This document shows positions 46,625 to 58,001 of a DNA stretch of 64,000 nucleotides, piece by piece. The position numbers and the translations under genes are program-made. A model generated the notes under the pieces. It had not been told where the DNA came from. It worked only from the letters and a program-made list of their open reading frames with translations, and made no database searches. The stretch's first letter is position 1. Each line of letters starts with the position of its first letter. This DNA is from Mycobacteroides sp. CBMA 271 (GTDB lineage: Bacteria; Actinomycetota; Actinomycetes; Mycobacteriales; Mycobacteriaceae): assembly GCF_009729205.1 (NCBI RefSeq), contig NZ_VTHB01000001.1, forward strand, positions 434,001 to 498,000, read 5' to 3'.

Positions 46625-46726
46625 ATGACAAGCTATGTCCGCAGAATCGCCAGTGTGACAGCAGTTCTCTCCTGTGGCGTTGCCGCGTGGGCCACCATGT
46701 GGCTCTCCGTGTCCGGCCTGGGATAG
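46625..46726 (+). CDS. Possible 33-residue hydrophobic peptide
   Basis: A 33-codon frame from ATG 46625 encodes a peptide with a basic start (MTSYVRR) and a hydrophobic run through WATMWLSV, as in a signal or membrane segment. CAGGGG lies about nine bases upstream. It sits between rsgA and a strong terminator. With no homolog I recognise, it stays tentative. Confidence 0.35.
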   Translation: MTSYVRRIASVTAVLSCGVAAWATMWLSVSGLG

Positions 46727-46744
46727 ATTCCAGCCGCCAACCGA

Positions 46745-46790
46745 ACGTAAAAGATGCCCCCGCCGGGTTCGGCGGGGGCATCTTTTACGT
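46745..46790. terminator. Strong bidirectional hairpin terminator
   Basis: A perfect 20-base inverted repeat (46745-46764 with 46771-46790) closes a six-base loop. The GC-rich centre GCCCCCGCC is flanked by AAAA and TTTT, giving a U tract in both directions. It separates convergent rsgA and desA3. Confidence 0.92.
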
Positions 46791-46798
46791 CGAAATGA

Positions 46799-48028
46799 TC
46801 AGGCGTTGACGCTGCGCCGGGCCTTCCTCCGCTCGCGCACGGCGGCGAATGCTGACTTCAGCCCGCGACGCTCGCGCGGCTCCAGATCGTCAAACATCTT
46901 GACACTGCGCGTTTCCGGCGCATTGTCCGCGGTGTAGGTCAGGTACTTGTCGGGCAACGACAGCTTGGCGATGGTCCGCCATGCCTTCGCGTACTGCACT
47001 AGGAACGGCCCGGAGGTGTACGGGAGGTCGTACTTGTCGCACAGCTCCCGTACCCGTACCGCGACCGCGGGCAGCCGGTTGCTCGGCAGATCCGGAAATA
47101 GGTGATGCTCGATCTGATGGCACAGGTTTCCGCTCATGAAGGCCAACCCCGGGCCGGCGTCAAAGTTAGCGCTGCCCAACATCTGTCGCAGATACCACTG
47201 GCCCTGCGTCTCGTTCTTCAAGTCCTGCTTAGTGAATTTCTCGGCACCATCCGGGAAGTGGCCGCAGAAGATGACCGCGTTGGACCAGATGTTGCGAATC
47301 ACGTTGGCCAGCGCATTGGCGGTGACAGTCTTGCGGTAACTACCCACCGGCGAGAGTGCGCTCAGCGCCGGGAACGCCACGTAGTCCTTGGCCACCTGCT
47401 TGCCGATCTTGGCCAGCACCTGGTCACGTTTGGTCTTGAATTCCGCCTTGTCAGCTCGCCCCTGCGCCACCTTGCCCAGCTCCAAATGCTGTGCACCAAC
47501 ACCCCATTCGAAGAGCAGCATCAGCAGTGTGTTGTAGACGAGGTTGCCCAGGTTGAACGGCGTCCACTTCTTGTCACGGGTAATGCGCAGCAGTCCGTAG
47601 CCCACATCGTCATCCATGCCCAGCACGTTCGTGTACTTGTGGTGGATGTAGTTGTGGGTCTGCTTCCAGTGCTCGGAGGGATCCACCATGTCCCACTCCC
47701 AGCTGGAGGAGTGGATCTCGGGATCGTTCATCCAATCCCACTGGCCGTGCATGACGTTGTGGCCGATCTCCATGTTCTCGACGATCTTGGCCACGCCGAG
47801 GGTGAGCGCGCCGGCCCACCAGGCGGACCGCTTCTTGCTCGCCGCCAGCATCACCCGGCCGCTCAGTTCCAGCGCCCGCTGCGCCGCAATGGTGCGACGG
47901 ATATAGCGCGCATCGGCAGCACCCAGTGATGACTCGACATCACGGCGGATCGCATCTAACTCATGCCCGAGAGCCTCGACATCAGCCTCGGTGAGGTGCG
48001 CGAATTCCTGAATATCAGCGATCGCCAT
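46799..48028 (-). CDS. desA3: DesA3 stearoyl-CoA delta-9 desaturase
   Basis: The 409-residue membrane fatty-acyl desaturase has three histidine boxes: GHNVMH at residues 89-94, HNYIHH at 125-130, and CHQIEHH near residue 308. In M. tuberculosis it works with the Rv3230c reductase to make oleic acid. A perfect palindromic operator lies 37 bases upstream of its ATG, and the reductase gene is just upstream. Confidence 0.94.
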   Translation of the reverse strand: MAIADIQEFAHLTEADVEALGHELDAIRRDVESSLGAADARYIRRTIAAQRALELSGRVMLAASKKRSAWWAGALTLGVAKIVENMEIGHNVMHGQWDWMNDPEIHSSSWEWDMVDPSEHWKQTHNYIHHKYTNVLGMDDDVGYGLLRITRDKKWTPFNLGNLVYNTLLMLLFEWGVGAQHLELGKVAQGRADKAEFKTKRDQVLAKIGKQVAKDYVAFPALSALSPVGSYRKTVTANALANVIRNIWSNAVIFCGHFPDGAEKFTKQDLKNETQGQWYLRQMLGSANFDAGPGLAFMSGNLCHQIEHHLFPDLPSNRLPAVAVRVRELCDKYDLPYTSGPFLVQYAKAWRTIAKLSLPDKYLTYTADNAPETRSVKMFDDLEPRERRGLKSAFAAVRERRKARRSVNA

Positions 48029-48065
48029 CCGTGAGCTCCCTTCGCCGGTTCATGGCTACGATAGC

Positions 48066-48089
48066 GTAACCTACGGCACCGTAGGTTAC
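48066..48089. promoter_or_regulatory. Palindromic operator before desA3
   Basis: GTAACCTACGG (48066-48076) and CCGTAGGTTAC (48079-48089) form a perfect inverted repeat around CA. A near-identical 24-base site precedes the reductase gene. The form suits a TetR-family repressor. Confidence 0.85.
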
Positions 48090-48102
48090 TAGCCCGTTAA
48101 AC

Positions 48103-49242
48103 TCATACGTCCAGTACGCAATCGCCCGACGCTGCGGAAACGCAGGTTTGTATGCGCGATCCGGGCTCATGCTCGGCGCCGTTTCGCAGGTCACGAGCGT
48201 GCCCTTCCAGGAGCGGCACCACGCAGGTCTGACAGATACCCATCCGGCAACCGAAGGGCATCTGCACCCCGGCGTCCTCCCCCGCCTCCATCAATGAGGT
48301 GGCAGCGTCGGCCTGACGCTGCTTACCGCTGCGCTTGAAGGTGACCAGACCGCCCTGCCCGTGCGGAGCGGCCCGCGAGACCGCGAACCTTTCCAGGTGC
48401 AGCAGCTCAACGATCCCGGCATCCGACCACACCCGCTGCGCATCGTCGAGCATGCCTTCCGGGCCACACGCCCAGGTCTGGCGTTGCGACCAATCCGACA
48501 CCTCGGAGGCCAGTGATGAAAGATCCAGACGACCTTGTGTTTTCGTCGTCCGCAACCGGAAGTGATACGACGGATGCGCATTAGAGAGCGCCGCGAGCTC
48601 GCTCGCGAACATCACGTCGCCCTCAGTCGGAGCTGAGTGCAGGTGCACCACATCCGGCAGTGCCAGGCCTGCCGCGGCCGACCGTCGCACCAACGTACGC
48701 AACATCGACATCACCGGGGTAATGCCACTGCCTGCGGTGAGGAACAAGATCGCGGGTGGCGCGGGGTCATCCAGCACGAAGTTTCCCTGAGGGGCGGCCA
48801 GCCGCACGATTGTGCCGGGTTCCAGTCCGTTAACCAGGTGCGCCGACAAAAACCCCTCGGGCATTGCCTTCACGGTGATCGTGATGGTGCGTCCCGAACC
48901 ACCGGCGTGCACGGGTGCCGAGGTCAGTGAGTACGACCGCCAACGCCACCGGCCGTCGATGAGCACGCCGATCCCGACGTATTGCCCAGGGTGGTAGTCG
49001 TAGCGGAAACCCCAGCCCGGCTTGATCTCAATAGTCGCCGCGTCCCGTGCTTCTTTGCGCACGCTCACCACACGACCGCGCAACTCCCGTGCCGACCACA
49101 GCGGGTTGGCAAGGCTCAGATAGTCGTCCGGCAGCAGCGGCGTCGTGACGCGAGAAGCCAAGCCACGCAAGACGTTTACCGCCGCGTGGCGTGAAGTGGG
49201 CGCGCCCGAAGAGGACGCGCCGAGCCAGGAAGCCAGTTTCAC
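48103..49242 (-). CDS. Ferredoxin-reductase-type electron donor for DesA3 (Rv3230c-like)
   Basis: The 379-residue oxidoreductase has an FAD-binding region ([11 protein letters not shown]), an NADPH-binding region ([16 protein letters not shown]) and a C-terminal plant-type [2Fe-2S] domain with Cys in [11 protein letters not shown] plus a later TCVS. It supplies electrons to DesA3. The GTG at 49242 was chosen because the longer frame runs through the operator at 49285, and because 379 residues match Rv3230c. Confidence 0.9.
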   Translation of the reverse strand: MKLASWLGASSSGAPTSRHAAVNVLRGLASRVTTPLLPDDYLSLANPLWSARELRGRVVSVRKEARDAATIEIKPGWGFRYDYHPGQYVGIGVLIDGRWRWRSYSLTSAPVHAGGSGRTITITVKAMPEGFLSAHLVNGLEPGTIVRLAAPQGNFVLDDPAPPAILFLTAGSGITPVMSMLRTLVRRSAAAGLALPDVVHLHSAPTEGDVMFASELAALSNAHPSYHFRLRTTKTQGRLDLSSLASEVSDWSQRQTWACGPEGMLDDAQRVWSDAGIVELLHLERFAVSRAAPHGQGGLVTFKRSGKQRQADAATSLMEAGEDAGVQMPFGCRMGICQTCVVPLLEGHARDLRNGAEHEPGSRIQTCVSAASGDCVLDV

Positions 49243-49284
49243 AGCCGATGACCTTCCATTGATGAAGGAGATGCCCAGCAAGGC

Positions 49285-49308
49285 GTAACCTACGCTACCG
49301 TAGGTTAC
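49285..49308. promoter_or_regulatory. Palindromic operator before the DesA3 reductase gene
   Basis: GTAACCTACG at 49285-49294 and CGTAGGTTAC at 49299-49308 form an inverted repeat; the centre reads CTAC in place of GCAC in the desA3 copy. It lies 42 bases before the GTG at 49242. Confidence 0.85.
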
Positions 49309-49409
49309 TGGCCGGAAACAGGGCAATTCGAAGCCCGATCATGCTGCTCGCGCTAGTCGGGTACCCAACGCCCGGGTGAACGTTCTCCAACCGTGCCATG
49401 GATGCGCGG

Positions 49410-49952
49410 CTACTTCTTCTTGGTCTTTGCGGGATCCGGCGTGCAGGTGGCCAGGAATTCCTTGCCGTCCTTGGCCGCCACCTCCGCGGGATTCAGCCAA
49501 CCCACATTCTGGAACCAGTAGGTGTCATCGGGGTGCTGGGCCGATTCGTTGAGGACCGTCGCGAGCTGAGTAGTTGATCCCCAACCATTGGGATACACGG
49601 AGATCCGCATCGTCTTGCTGTCCCGCCAATTGAATCCGTCAGGAATTGGCTTGGCCACGTGCAGTCCCAAATATGGTCCGCCAACCGTCAGGTATTCAGC
49701 CTTCGCACCCTCCGGACCAGTCAGTTCCAACTCCACTGGGCTGGGCTCAAAGAACAGCGAAACATGCAGCGGGCCAACTGAAACACACGGCGATCCGGTC
49801 CAGACAAGTAGCCGACCGTCAGTCACTCGGGCGCCGAACGCTGGTCGCAATGATGGCGCCCACGGGGCCTCTCCGTACTCGTCAATCTCGCACCCTGACA
49901 GCAACACCATCATCACCACGACAATCGAGGCTCTAAGCCTTCGAACGCTCAC
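49410..49952 (-). CDS. Lipoprotein, tandem paralog B
   Basis: The 180-residue lipoprotein has a signal peptide ending in the lipobox LSGC at about residues 18-21. The mature part contains PSLRPAFGARVTDGRLLVWTG and ends in a conserved block, HPDDTYWFQ...FLATCTPDP, and a KTKKK tail. It closely resembles the upstream gene product. The GTG at 49952 overlaps that gene's stop as GTGA. It is the last gene of the type VII-type module and a candidate immunity protein by position only. Confidence 0.8.
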   Translation of the reverse strand: MSVRRLRASIVVVMMVLLSGCEIDEYGEAPWAPSLRPAFGARVTDGRLLVWTGSPCVSVGPLHVSLFFEPSPVELELTGPEGAKAEYLTVGGPYLGLHVAKPIPDGFNWRDSKTMRISVYPNGWGSTTQLATVLNESAQHPDDTYWFQNVGWLNPAEVAAKDGKEFLATCTPDPAKTKKK

Positions 49953-50070
49953 TTCTTCTTGGTCTTCGCGGGATCCGGCGTGCAGGTGGCCAGGAAGTCC
50001 TTGCCGTCCTTGGCCGCGACCTCGGAGGGATTCAACCAACCGACGTCCTGAAACCAGTACGTGTCGTCGG
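49410..50070 (-). repeat. Tandem near-identical 3' ends of two lipoprotein genes
   Basis: The roughly 120-base stretches starting at 49411 and 49951 are nearly identical on the DNA level, while the middles of the two genes differ strongly. This pattern fits tandem duplication with continued gene conversion at the 3' ends or selection for changed cores. Confidence 0.75.
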
Positions 50071-50506
50071 GATGCTGAGGGGATTCGTCGATGAACTCCG
50101 CAGTATCTGTAGATGATCCCCAGCCATTGCCCTGTTCGGTGGACCCGCCTACAGACAAGCTGACTCTCGTTTCGTCGCGCCAATCGAAACCCGTTGCTAG
50201 AGACTCTATAATGCTGAAGCCCGGGTATTGACCACCTATCGTGATGTGTTCGAGGTCAGTCCCGGTTTTCGCGTTCGATGTCAATACCAATTCGGCACGG
50301 CTTGGTTCGAAATACACGGAGACTCGAACGGCATTTGCGCACGGTGACCCCGTCCAGATGCGGAGTTGTCCATCAGTGATGCGTGCGCCGAAGGCAGGGC
50401 GCAACGAAGGCGCAAACGGCGCCTCGGGATCCCAACCGTCGTTCCTACATCCTGTCGCGACAGCAATGGAAACCACAACGAGAAACCCGGCGATCATTCG
50501 GTTCAT
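49949..50506 (-). CDS. Lipoprotein, tandem paralog A
   Basis: The 185-residue lipoprotein has a signal peptide ending in the lipobox ATGC at about residues 17-20. It shares PSLRPAFGARITDG, WTGSPC and the C-terminal block with its neighbour, but differs in the central 60 residues. The ATG overlaps the stop of the HEERH protein gene by one base, so translation is coupled. That coupling to a candidate toxin suggests immunity, which is inference. Confidence 0.8.
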   Translation of the reverse strand: MNRMIAGFLVVVSIAVATGCRNDGWDPEAPFAPSLRPAFGARITDGQLRIWTGSPCANAVRVSVYFEPSRAELVLTSNAKTGTDLEHITIGGQYPGFSIIESLATGFDWRDETRVSLSVGGSTEQGNGWGSSTDTAEFIDESPQHPDDTYWFQDVGWLNPSEVAAKDGKDFLATCTPDPAKTKKK

Positions 50507-51873
50507 TAAGGGTAGCCCCCATCGGAGAGACCAGCGTCTTTCTCGAATTTATTGGTCTCTTGGTCTCTGCCATTGGCCAGTTCCCACGCCTGCTGCGCAA
50601 CCATGCTCGCCCTGCCATTCGCCGCCCACTGTTGCGAATGCCGCTCTTCGTGGTGGAGTATGCGATCCAGGTCGAGTTGGCCCGGGTGCGGGTTGCCATC
50701 GTTGCCGTACCACATGACGCCGCCACGGATTATTCTGCGCAATTGCTCGGACGGGTCCGAAGAGTGATCGATGTTGACCTTGAACATATCTCCGTAGGTC
50801 GTACCACCACCTTGGGTAAACGCGTCCTGTTGCCAGCCTCCACCGAGTGCCATCAGCATTCCGTTGGGCGCCGTCACCACCCGACCGCCGCCGTAAGTCA
50901 TGCCCGCCACCTCATCGTCGTAAGTCCATGAGTTCTTCGCCTGCCGGTCGATGATTCGCTGCACCTCATTGGCCGAGTACGGCGTCGGCTCAAAGTCGGT
51001 CTTCTCACCGCCTTTGCCATAGTCAGTACCGCAGTTGAGGATATAAGTCATCAAGGTCGCCTTCCGGGCATCGTCTCCACTGACTCCTACCGGCAGCAGG
51101 AAGAACGACTTGCCATCTGGGTCCTTGATCTCCTCCATGCCTTCGAGCACCTTGAAACTCTCGGGAGTGATCTTGTGCCGGCGTGCGATATCGACAATCG
51201 TTTCGGGTGAGACACCTTGCCGCGCGGCGTTTTCCAGCCATTTCTTGTAGTAGCCGGTCGGCTCACCCTGAAGCAGTCCCGCATTCCGTAGGGCATCCTC
51301 GTACGCCGCGGTGTTCGACGCCCCGGGCTCACCCTTCATCGAGCCGTCGTCGCCCGGATCGTTCAGGGTGAAGGCGCGCAGCTCTTGCGCGATGGGATTG
51401 AGTGCCAACGCGATCTGTTCATCGATCGCCGCGAGCCCCAGCGCCTCCGTGCGGATCGTGGACTCATGGGACTGACGACGGATTTCGCGCATCCCCCCGA
51501 AGGCGACCTTCAGCCCACTGTTGTCCACGACGGTGAGGGGTTCGTTGACGTCGTAATCCTCGCCTTCCGCCGCGTTGATCGCAACGACCGCCTTGGCCTT
51601 CGCGTCCTTCAACTGCTGCGCACTGTTTCGAGCCATCTGCTCGCCGGCACGCAGTTTCTTCATCGACTCGCCGACCTTCTGCAGATCCTCGTATGCCTTC
51701 TTGGCGGCGGCGTCTCCGGTCTTCCCATCCCAGGGAACCTGCTCGATGTAGCGCAGCGCCGTACCGAAAACCACATCAATGAGGTTCGCCTGATCACCCC
51801 ACGTCTTGGCGGCAGCATCCAGATGATCTGTGCGCCAACGTTCGACCTGCGACCGCGTCGGTACCCCCACCAT
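50506..51873 (-). CDS. WXG-type protein with C-terminal HEERH zinc-peptidase-like motif
   Basis: The 455-residue protein has a helical N-terminal domain with WDG at residues 48-50, like WXG100-fold type VII substrates, and no signal peptide. The C-terminal region has HEERHSQQW with HExxH at residues 408-412, the zinc-binding form of metallopeptidases; a Glu within FEKDAG downstream could be a third ligand. Similar HExxHxxQ motifs occur in peptidase-like toxin domains. It lies 9 bases after an EspC-like gene and is coupled to two lipoprotein genes. A secreted toxin or peptidase is the favoured reading. Confidence 0.75.
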   Translation of the reverse strand: MVGVPTRSQVERWRTDHLDAAAKTWGDQANLIDVVFGTALRYIEQVPWDGKTGDAAAKKAYEDLQKVGESMKKLRAGEQMARNSAQQLKDAKAKAVVAINAAEGEDYDVNEPLTVVDNSGLKVAFGGMREIRRQSHESTIRTEALGLAAIDEQIALALNPIAQELRAFTLNDPGDDGSMKGEPGASNTAAYEDALRNAGLLQGEPTGYYKKWLENAARQGVSPETIVDIARRHKITPESFKVLEGMEEIKDPDGKSFFLLPVGVSGDDARKATLMTYILNCGTDYGKGGEKTDFEPTPYSANEVQRIIDRQAKNSWTYDDEVAGMTYGGGRVVTAPNGMLMALGGGWQQDAFTQGGGTTYGDMFKVNIDHSSDPSEQLRRIIRGGVMWYGNDGNPHPGQLDLDRILHHEERHSQQWAANGRASMVAQQAWELANGRDQETNKFEKDAGLSDGGYP

Positions 51874-51882
51874 CGCCGGCCC

Positions 51883-52197
51883 CTACATATCCCGCGGATC
51901 GACAGCCGAAATTGCACCCGCGTTGGCAACATCCATCTCGGTGAACGCCTTTACCGTCTGGGTCACGCGGGTCGAGTACTTGTTCAGTTGATCCGCGCAC
52001 ACCGTCGCGACATGATCGGCGCTACCGGTCACCGCCTCGACGGACGACACCGACAACTCGTGTGCGGCACCAGCATTCGCGGCCGACGCCGACGGCCTCA
52101 GCTGATCAGCAAGCCCGATCAATTTGTTCGCCACATCCTGCAGCGCCGGGATGTCCACTCGCAGCGCATCACCACCCGTTACAGCTTTCCCACCCAT
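51883..52197 (-). CDS. EspC/DUF2580-like small type VII protein
   Basis: The 104-residue helical protein fits the ESX secretion-associated EspC or DUF2580 type: a first helix from LRVDIPALQDVANKLIGLAD and a second through the LNKYSTRVTQTVKAF region. WxG is absent, and no clear YxxxD/E is present. It lies immediately upstream of the WXG-type gene and probably forms its partner. Starts at ATG 52197. Confidence 0.72.
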   Translation of the reverse strand: MGGKAVTGGDALRVDIPALQDVANKLIGLADQLRPSASAANAGAAHELSVSSVEAVTGSADHVATVCADQLNKYSTRVTQTVKAFTEMDVANAGAISAVDPRDM

Positions 52198-52257
52198 GGC
52201 TCCATGCTACGTCGAACAGCAGCCAAACCCCAGGTCACAGCAAATCCTGTGGAGAAT

Positions 52258-52476
52258 TCACTTCCACTTATGGAACTGGAACGCGTCATCCTCTTCCAGG
52301 TCCGATGACGGCGGCAAGGGAATCGTCGGCTGCCGCGGCGGGTCAGTATCTGCAGATTCCGCCCGCTGTTGCTGGTTCAACTCCGATTCGGCCGTGAGAC
52401 GCGCGGCTTCTATCGCCGCAACGCCGCTGTCCACCTCATTGCGAATCTGATCGATTGCGCGTTCCAGCTCACCCAT
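52258..52476 (-). CDS. Small acidic protein, unknown function
   Basis: The 72-residue protein has a helical first half (ELERAIDQIRNEVDSG) and a Pro/Asp-rich second half ending HKWK. It lies 13 bases after the Rv3231c-like gene and 60 bases before the EspC-like gene, so it probably belongs to the type VII-type module while sharing the upstream transcript. No family recognised. Confidence 0.6.
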   Translation of the reverse strand: MGELERAIDQIRNEVDSGVAAIEAARLTAESELNQQQRAESADTDPPRQPTIPLPPSSDLEEDDAFQFHKWK

Positions 52477-52489
52477 CAGCCCAAATATC

Positions 52490-52987
52490 TCACAGGAGGT
52501 CGAGCAGGAACGGTAATTCTTGGGTCGCGTACCAGGCCAAATCGTGGTCCTGTGCATCGCCGACCACCAGCTCGGCGTCCTCGTCGCCAAGATCTGCAGC
52601 GTCGATCACCTCGGCCGCCCGCACCACATCCGGTTCCGCCTGCGCCAGGTCCACATGCGCGGCCACCACCGAGGAGATCGGCACCGGACCCGCCAACCGC
52701 ACGACGGCGTCGTCCAGGTCGGGGCGCAGCTTCGCATCATCGGCATCGGCGACCAACACCGCCCGCCGGGCAGGCAAGTCGTCGCCGTCATGGTTGGCCA
52801 GCAGCCGCAACGAGGCCATCGCGGCCTCACGCATCGCGACCTCCGACAGCTCGTCCTCGTCCCCCGCGGAGTAGGCCTCGCGCAGGGCCGGGGTCACCGC
52901 GAACGCGGTGCCGTTCACCGGCCATAGCTCGCCGTCGGCAACCAGTCCACGCAACATCAACAGCGTCACCGGGATGTAGACCTGCAT
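52490..52987 (-). CDS. Conserved protein (Rv3231c family)
   Basis: The 165-residue soluble protein matches M. tuberculosis Rv3231c in position and size. It begins with a hydrophobic MQVYIPVTLLMLRGL stretch that reads as a buried strand, not a signal peptide, and is Asp/Ala-rich. Function unknown. Its ATG overlaps the tgs3 stop by one base, so the two are coupled. Confidence 0.82.
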   Translation of the reverse strand: MQVYIPVTLLMLRGLVADGELWPVNGTAFAVTPALREAYSAGDEDELSEVAMREAAMASLRLLANHDGDDLPARRAVLVADADDAKLRPDLDDAVVRLAGPVPISSVVAAHVDLAQAEPDVVRAAEVIDAADLGDEDAELVVGDAQDHDLAWYATQELPFLLDLL

Positions 52988-54396
52988 TACTGTGCCGCCT
53001 CCAACAATTCGTCGAGCGCCTCGGTGATGAGTACCGGAATCATGTCGGCATCGGGCATCGCATCACGGTCGGCATTGATCCCGTAGTAGACGACGCCGTT
53101 GTAGGACGTCAGCCCGATCGACAGCACCTGATTACGCAGCAGCGGAGGCACCGGGTAGATCTCTGCCAGGCGGGCACCGCCCAAGTACATCGGGGATTGC
53201 GGCCCAGGCACATTGGTGACCAGCAGGTTGAATAGCCGGTTGGGCAGTGTGGTCGCGACCCGCGCCGCCAGCGCATGCAGGGTGGGCGGAACAAACCCCG
53301 AGAGTTCAGCCATGTTCGGCACATCCACCAAACTGAAAGCCGCGGAATGTGATTCGGTGGCATGCGCGATCTGCGAGAGGCGCACCACTGTGTTGCCCTC
53401 TCCAACCGGAAGGTCGACAAGGAACGGTGACACCTCGGTGGTCACGGCCCCTTCCGCGGCGACGTCCAGGTCGCCATCCCGGTACACCGACATCGGCACC
53501 ATCGCCCGGATGGTGGACGTTGGAGTAACTGGCTCTCCCCTGCTCAACAACCAATTGCGCAGCGCCGCAGCGATTACCGCCAGCACCACATCGTTGACAT
53601 CGCAATCGTACTTGGCGCGCACCCGTCTGTAGTCCGCCAGTTTCGTGGTCACCACCGTGAACCGCCTGCTGCGCGATACGGGCTGATTGAGCGGCCCGCG
53701 CGGGGCGGCGCCGCGCGCCGCGGTACGGACCACCTTCACCATGCGGTCACCCAATTCGCCGATCTCACCCGTGAGCGAAGCGACGTCGGCAACCGCGGTG
53801 CGGACTGCCTCAAGTCGCGCGCCGGGACGCGCCAGCCACTCGGCGACGGCGCCCGCAATGAGCTCATTGGAGCTCGGTTCATGCTCCGGAACCCAAATAT
53901 CTTCCTCGAACTCTGGGGTCCGAGCGGTCCGGTTGAACATGACCTGCCCGAGCTCAAGCGCGGAATTGCCATCCACCAACGCCTGATGCGTTTTCGTGTA
54001 GATCGCCATCCGGTTCTTCGACAGCCCCTCCACCAAGTACATCTCCCACAGCGGCCGGGACCGATCTAGCGGGCGAGATGTCAAGCGGGCCACCAGATCT
54101 TGCAGCTGCCCGTCGCTCCCCGGGGACGGCAACGCCGACCGGCGAATGTGATAGGTGATATCGAAGTCGACGTCGTCGAGCCAGACCGGACGGGCCAGCC
54201 CAAATCCGATCTCCTTGACCTTCTGCCGGTAGCGCGGTACCTGCGGGAGCCGGCTCTCCACCAACGCGAGAAGCTCCTCATAGGTGAAACCGCCGCGGGG
54301 CTTACGAATAATCGCCAACGAGCCGACATGCATCGGGGTGGAGCTGTCCTCGCTCGAGTAGAACGATGCGTCAAGCGCGGACAACCTGCTCACCAC
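52987..54396 (-). CDS. tgs3: WS/DGAT-family acyltransferase (Tgs3-like)
   Basis: The 469-residue protein belongs to the wax ester synthase/diacylglycerol acyltransferase family. The active-site HHxxxDG is altered to HQALVDG at residues 137-143, with Gln at the second His. The later PLN-type structural segment and NVPGPQSPMYLGG are present. M. tuberculosis has the same altered site (SHQALING) and the gene split into Rv3234c and Rv3233c; here it is intact. Triacylglycerol synthase activity is therefore doubtful. Confidence 0.88.
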   Translation of the reverse strand: MVSRLSALDASFYSSEDSSTPMHVGSLAIIRKPRGGFTYEELLALVESRLPQVPRYRQKVKEIGFGLARPVWLDDVDFDITYHIRRSALPSPGSDGQLQDLVARLTSRPLDRSRPLWEMYLVEGLSKNRMAIYTKTHQALVDGNSALELGQVMFNRTARTPEFEEDIWVPEHEPSSNELIAGAVAEWLARPGARLEAVRTAVADVASLTGEIGELGDRMVKVVRTAARGAAPRGPLNQPVSRSRRFTVVTTKLADYRRVRAKYDCDVNDVVLAVIAAALRNWLLSRGEPVTPTSTIRAMVPMSVYRDGDLDVAAEGAVTTEVSPFLVDLPVGEGNTVVRLSQIAHATESHSAAFSLVDVPNMAELSGFVPPTLHALAARVATTLPNRLFNLLVTNVPGPQSPMYLGGARLAEIYPVPPLLRNQVLSIGLTSYNGVVYYGINADRDAMPDADMIPVLITEALDELLEAAQ

Positions 54397-54559
54397 GACC
54401 CGCGCCGCCTTCCGCTCAACAATCTCGCCACTTCACCAGCAGCTCCGCTGCGCCAAACCCTACCCTGGCGCCCTGCATACCGGCTGTGCGATCATGATCG
54501 GCAACGATCTGTCTCTCTCCAACAGAGCAAATGTGGGGGCTCATTCATTGGAGGGGGAA

Positions 54560-55030
54560 ATGTCTCATCGCTATATCACCCGGGTTGCCGATTACGAACC
54601 AGCGCCCGTGCTGGCCAGCATGCCTGCTGCCTGCCCGTCGCCTCGGCCCGGAAGATGGCACCAATCACGGACTCGGCCGGCGGGTATTGCACGGCAATCG
54701 CATCTGCGCGAACAATCTCCTTCGCCCGAGGCTGTCGCGTTCGCGGACGCCGCAATGCGCCGTGTCCTTGAGGTCATGGACCGGCGTCGGCCCATCGTCC
54801 AATTGCGTCCGCTGCTAGCCGACGGACCACTGAGCGCGGTGATGGCGCGGTCGGCTCGCACCCCGGCCGCTTCCGCGGCGCGGCTCAACAAAATCCGGGT
54901 GCGCAGCTGCGCGGAGGACACCGCGGAGATCTTCGGGACGTTCCAGCGCGGCGGACGCGTCAGGGCCTTCGCCGGGCGGATTGCGTCCGTCAAAGGCACC
55001 TGGCTGGTGGTCGCATTGCAACTGGGGTGA
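54560..55030 (+). CDS. Rv3235-like Arg/Ala-rich protein
   Basis: The 156-residue basic protein has a disordered N-terminal half and a C-terminal small domain (GTFQRGGRVRAFAGRIASVKGTW). It matches actinobacterial proteins like Rv3235 that lie beside secA1. GGAGGGGG precedes the ATG at 54560. Function unknown; it is convergent with secA1. Confidence 0.82.
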   Translation: MSHRYITRVADYEPAPVLASMPAACPSPRPGRWHQSRTRPAGIARQSHLREQSPSPEAVAFADAAMRRVLEVMDRRRPIVQLRPLLADGPLSAVMARSARTPAASAARLNKIRVRSCAEDTAEIFGTFQRGGRVRAFAGRIASVKGTWLVVALQLG

Positions 55031-55045
55031 CGCGACTCGGTTCGA

Positions 55046-57847
<2,802 letters not shown>

Positions 57848-57942
57848 GTCAATAACCCCTGTACTTGTTAGGACTTGTCAGATCACAGCGAGTCCCATCG
57901 TAGGCGCCGCCCGCGCGGGCACCGCAAAACCCCGATATGAGA

Positions 57943-57978
57943 AGTCCCCGCACCGGTCGTGAAACCAGTGCGGGGACT
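57943..57978 (-). terminator. Hairpin terminator downstream of hpf
   Basis: AGTCCCCGCAC at 57943-57953 pairs perfectly with 57968-57978 across a 14-base loop. It sits 23 bases after the hpf stop on the minus strand, followed by TTCTCAT. It would keep hpf transcripts out of secA1. Confidence 0.75.
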
Positions 57979-58001
57979 CTCGGCGCGGTGTCTGCGCGCC
58001 C

